From positions 1-14,539 of the forward strand of contig SKOQ01000238.1 in NCBI GenBank assembly GCA_007119985.1: a stretch of DNA of 14,539 nucleotides, written 5' to 3'. A program made the position numbers and the translations under genes. Source of the DNA: Marinospirillum sp. (lineage in GTDB: Bacteria; Pseudomonadota; Gammaproteobacteria; Pseudomonadales; Halomonadaceae). How positions within the stretch are numbered: the stretch's first letter is position 1; each line of letters starts with the position of its first letter. Positions 14,447 through 14,539 of this stretch are shown here, one piece after another. Under the pieces are notes generated by a model. It made no database searches and was not told where the DNA came from. It was given only the letters and a program-made list of their open reading frames with translations.

Positions 14447-14539
14447 TTAACGTGCGCGGTAGTCATCATGGCAGCTACGGCAGCCACGCTGAACAGCACC
14501 AATCGCTGAACGGGCTTGGCGGACATCAAAACCTTCTTG
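14447..14539 (-). CDS. cytochrome c', C-terminal end (partial)
   Basis: This minus-strand frame enters from the right edge and stops at TAA (14447-14449), giving the last 30 residues. It ends GCRSCHDDYRAR, with a CxxCH haem site eight residues from the C-terminus, as in cytochrome c' and c556. The preceding FDVRQARSAIGAVQ fits the last helix, where the conserved Arg packs near the haem. The signal peptide and body lie outside the window. Cytochromes c' are periplasmic and often bind NO or CO. It shares the CHD ending with the cytochrome at 2746-3255 but is a separate, more canonical c'. It is convergent with the b561-family gene. Confidence 0.85.
   Translation of the reverse strand, partial: QEGFDVRQARSAIGAVQRGCRSCHDDYRAR

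Overview
The window looks like chromosomal DNA of a salt-tolerant gammaproteobacterium, most likely an Oceanospirillales/Halomonas-type relative. The main evidence is a complete ectoine gene set (ectA, ectB, ectC) whose EctB and EctC resemble Halomonas-type proteins from memory. The respiratory and c-di-GMP genes fit a free-living aquatic bacterium. The DNA is close to balanced in base composition, lower in GC than Halomonas itself, so the genus is left open. No rRNA, tRNA, CRISPR array, insertion sequence, prophage gene or broken gene was seen. All large reading frames appear intact except the two cut by the window edges.

Layout, left to right. (1) Positions 1-112 hold the tail of a glycerophosphodiester phosphodiesterase gene with a terminator. 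It converges on an inositol-monophosphatase-family gene (252-1100, minus) that has a terminator-like hairpin in its own leader. (2) A tight plus-strand cluster (1201-3255) encodes a small membrane protein, an HD-GYP protein that has lost its HD pair, and a secreted class II (c'-like) cytochrome. (3) Glutathione reductase (3327-4694) is closed by a strong hairpin. (4) ectA-ectB-ectC (4815-7171) follows with its own candidate promoter, an intercistronic stem-loop before ectC and a bidirectional terminator. (5) On the minus strand come an HDOD-GGDEF diguanylate cyclase (7270-8820) and a class II histone-deacetylase-family enzyme (8949-9872). (6) Divergent from the deacetylase is a 909-residue Pat/PatZ-type protein acetyltransferase (10065-12794). 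(7) pdxH (12896-13543, minus) is divergent from a cytochrome b561-family gene (13613-14311). The latter converges, across a long hairpin, on the tail of a cytochrome c' gene cut by the right edge.

Functional threads. Ectoine synthesis gives osmoprotection: EctB makes L-2,4-diaminobutyrate, EctA acetylates it and EctC closes the ring. ectD, a dedicated aspartokinase and ectR are not in this window. Glutathione reductase and PdxH are housekeeping redox and PLP-supply enzymes; EctB is itself PLP-dependent, but adjacency here need not mean co-regulation. Two c-di-GMP-related proteins are present: one apparently active synthase without an inhibitory I-site, and one apparently degenerate HD-GYP protein.

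The most interesting candidates are the divergent acetyltransferase/deacetylase pair, which may be a writer and eraser of lysine acetylation, and the QN-GYP protein sandwiched between a membrane protein and a periplasmic c-type cytochrome. The individual families are known; the novelty, if any, lies in these arrangements. Nothing here is clearly an undescribed system.
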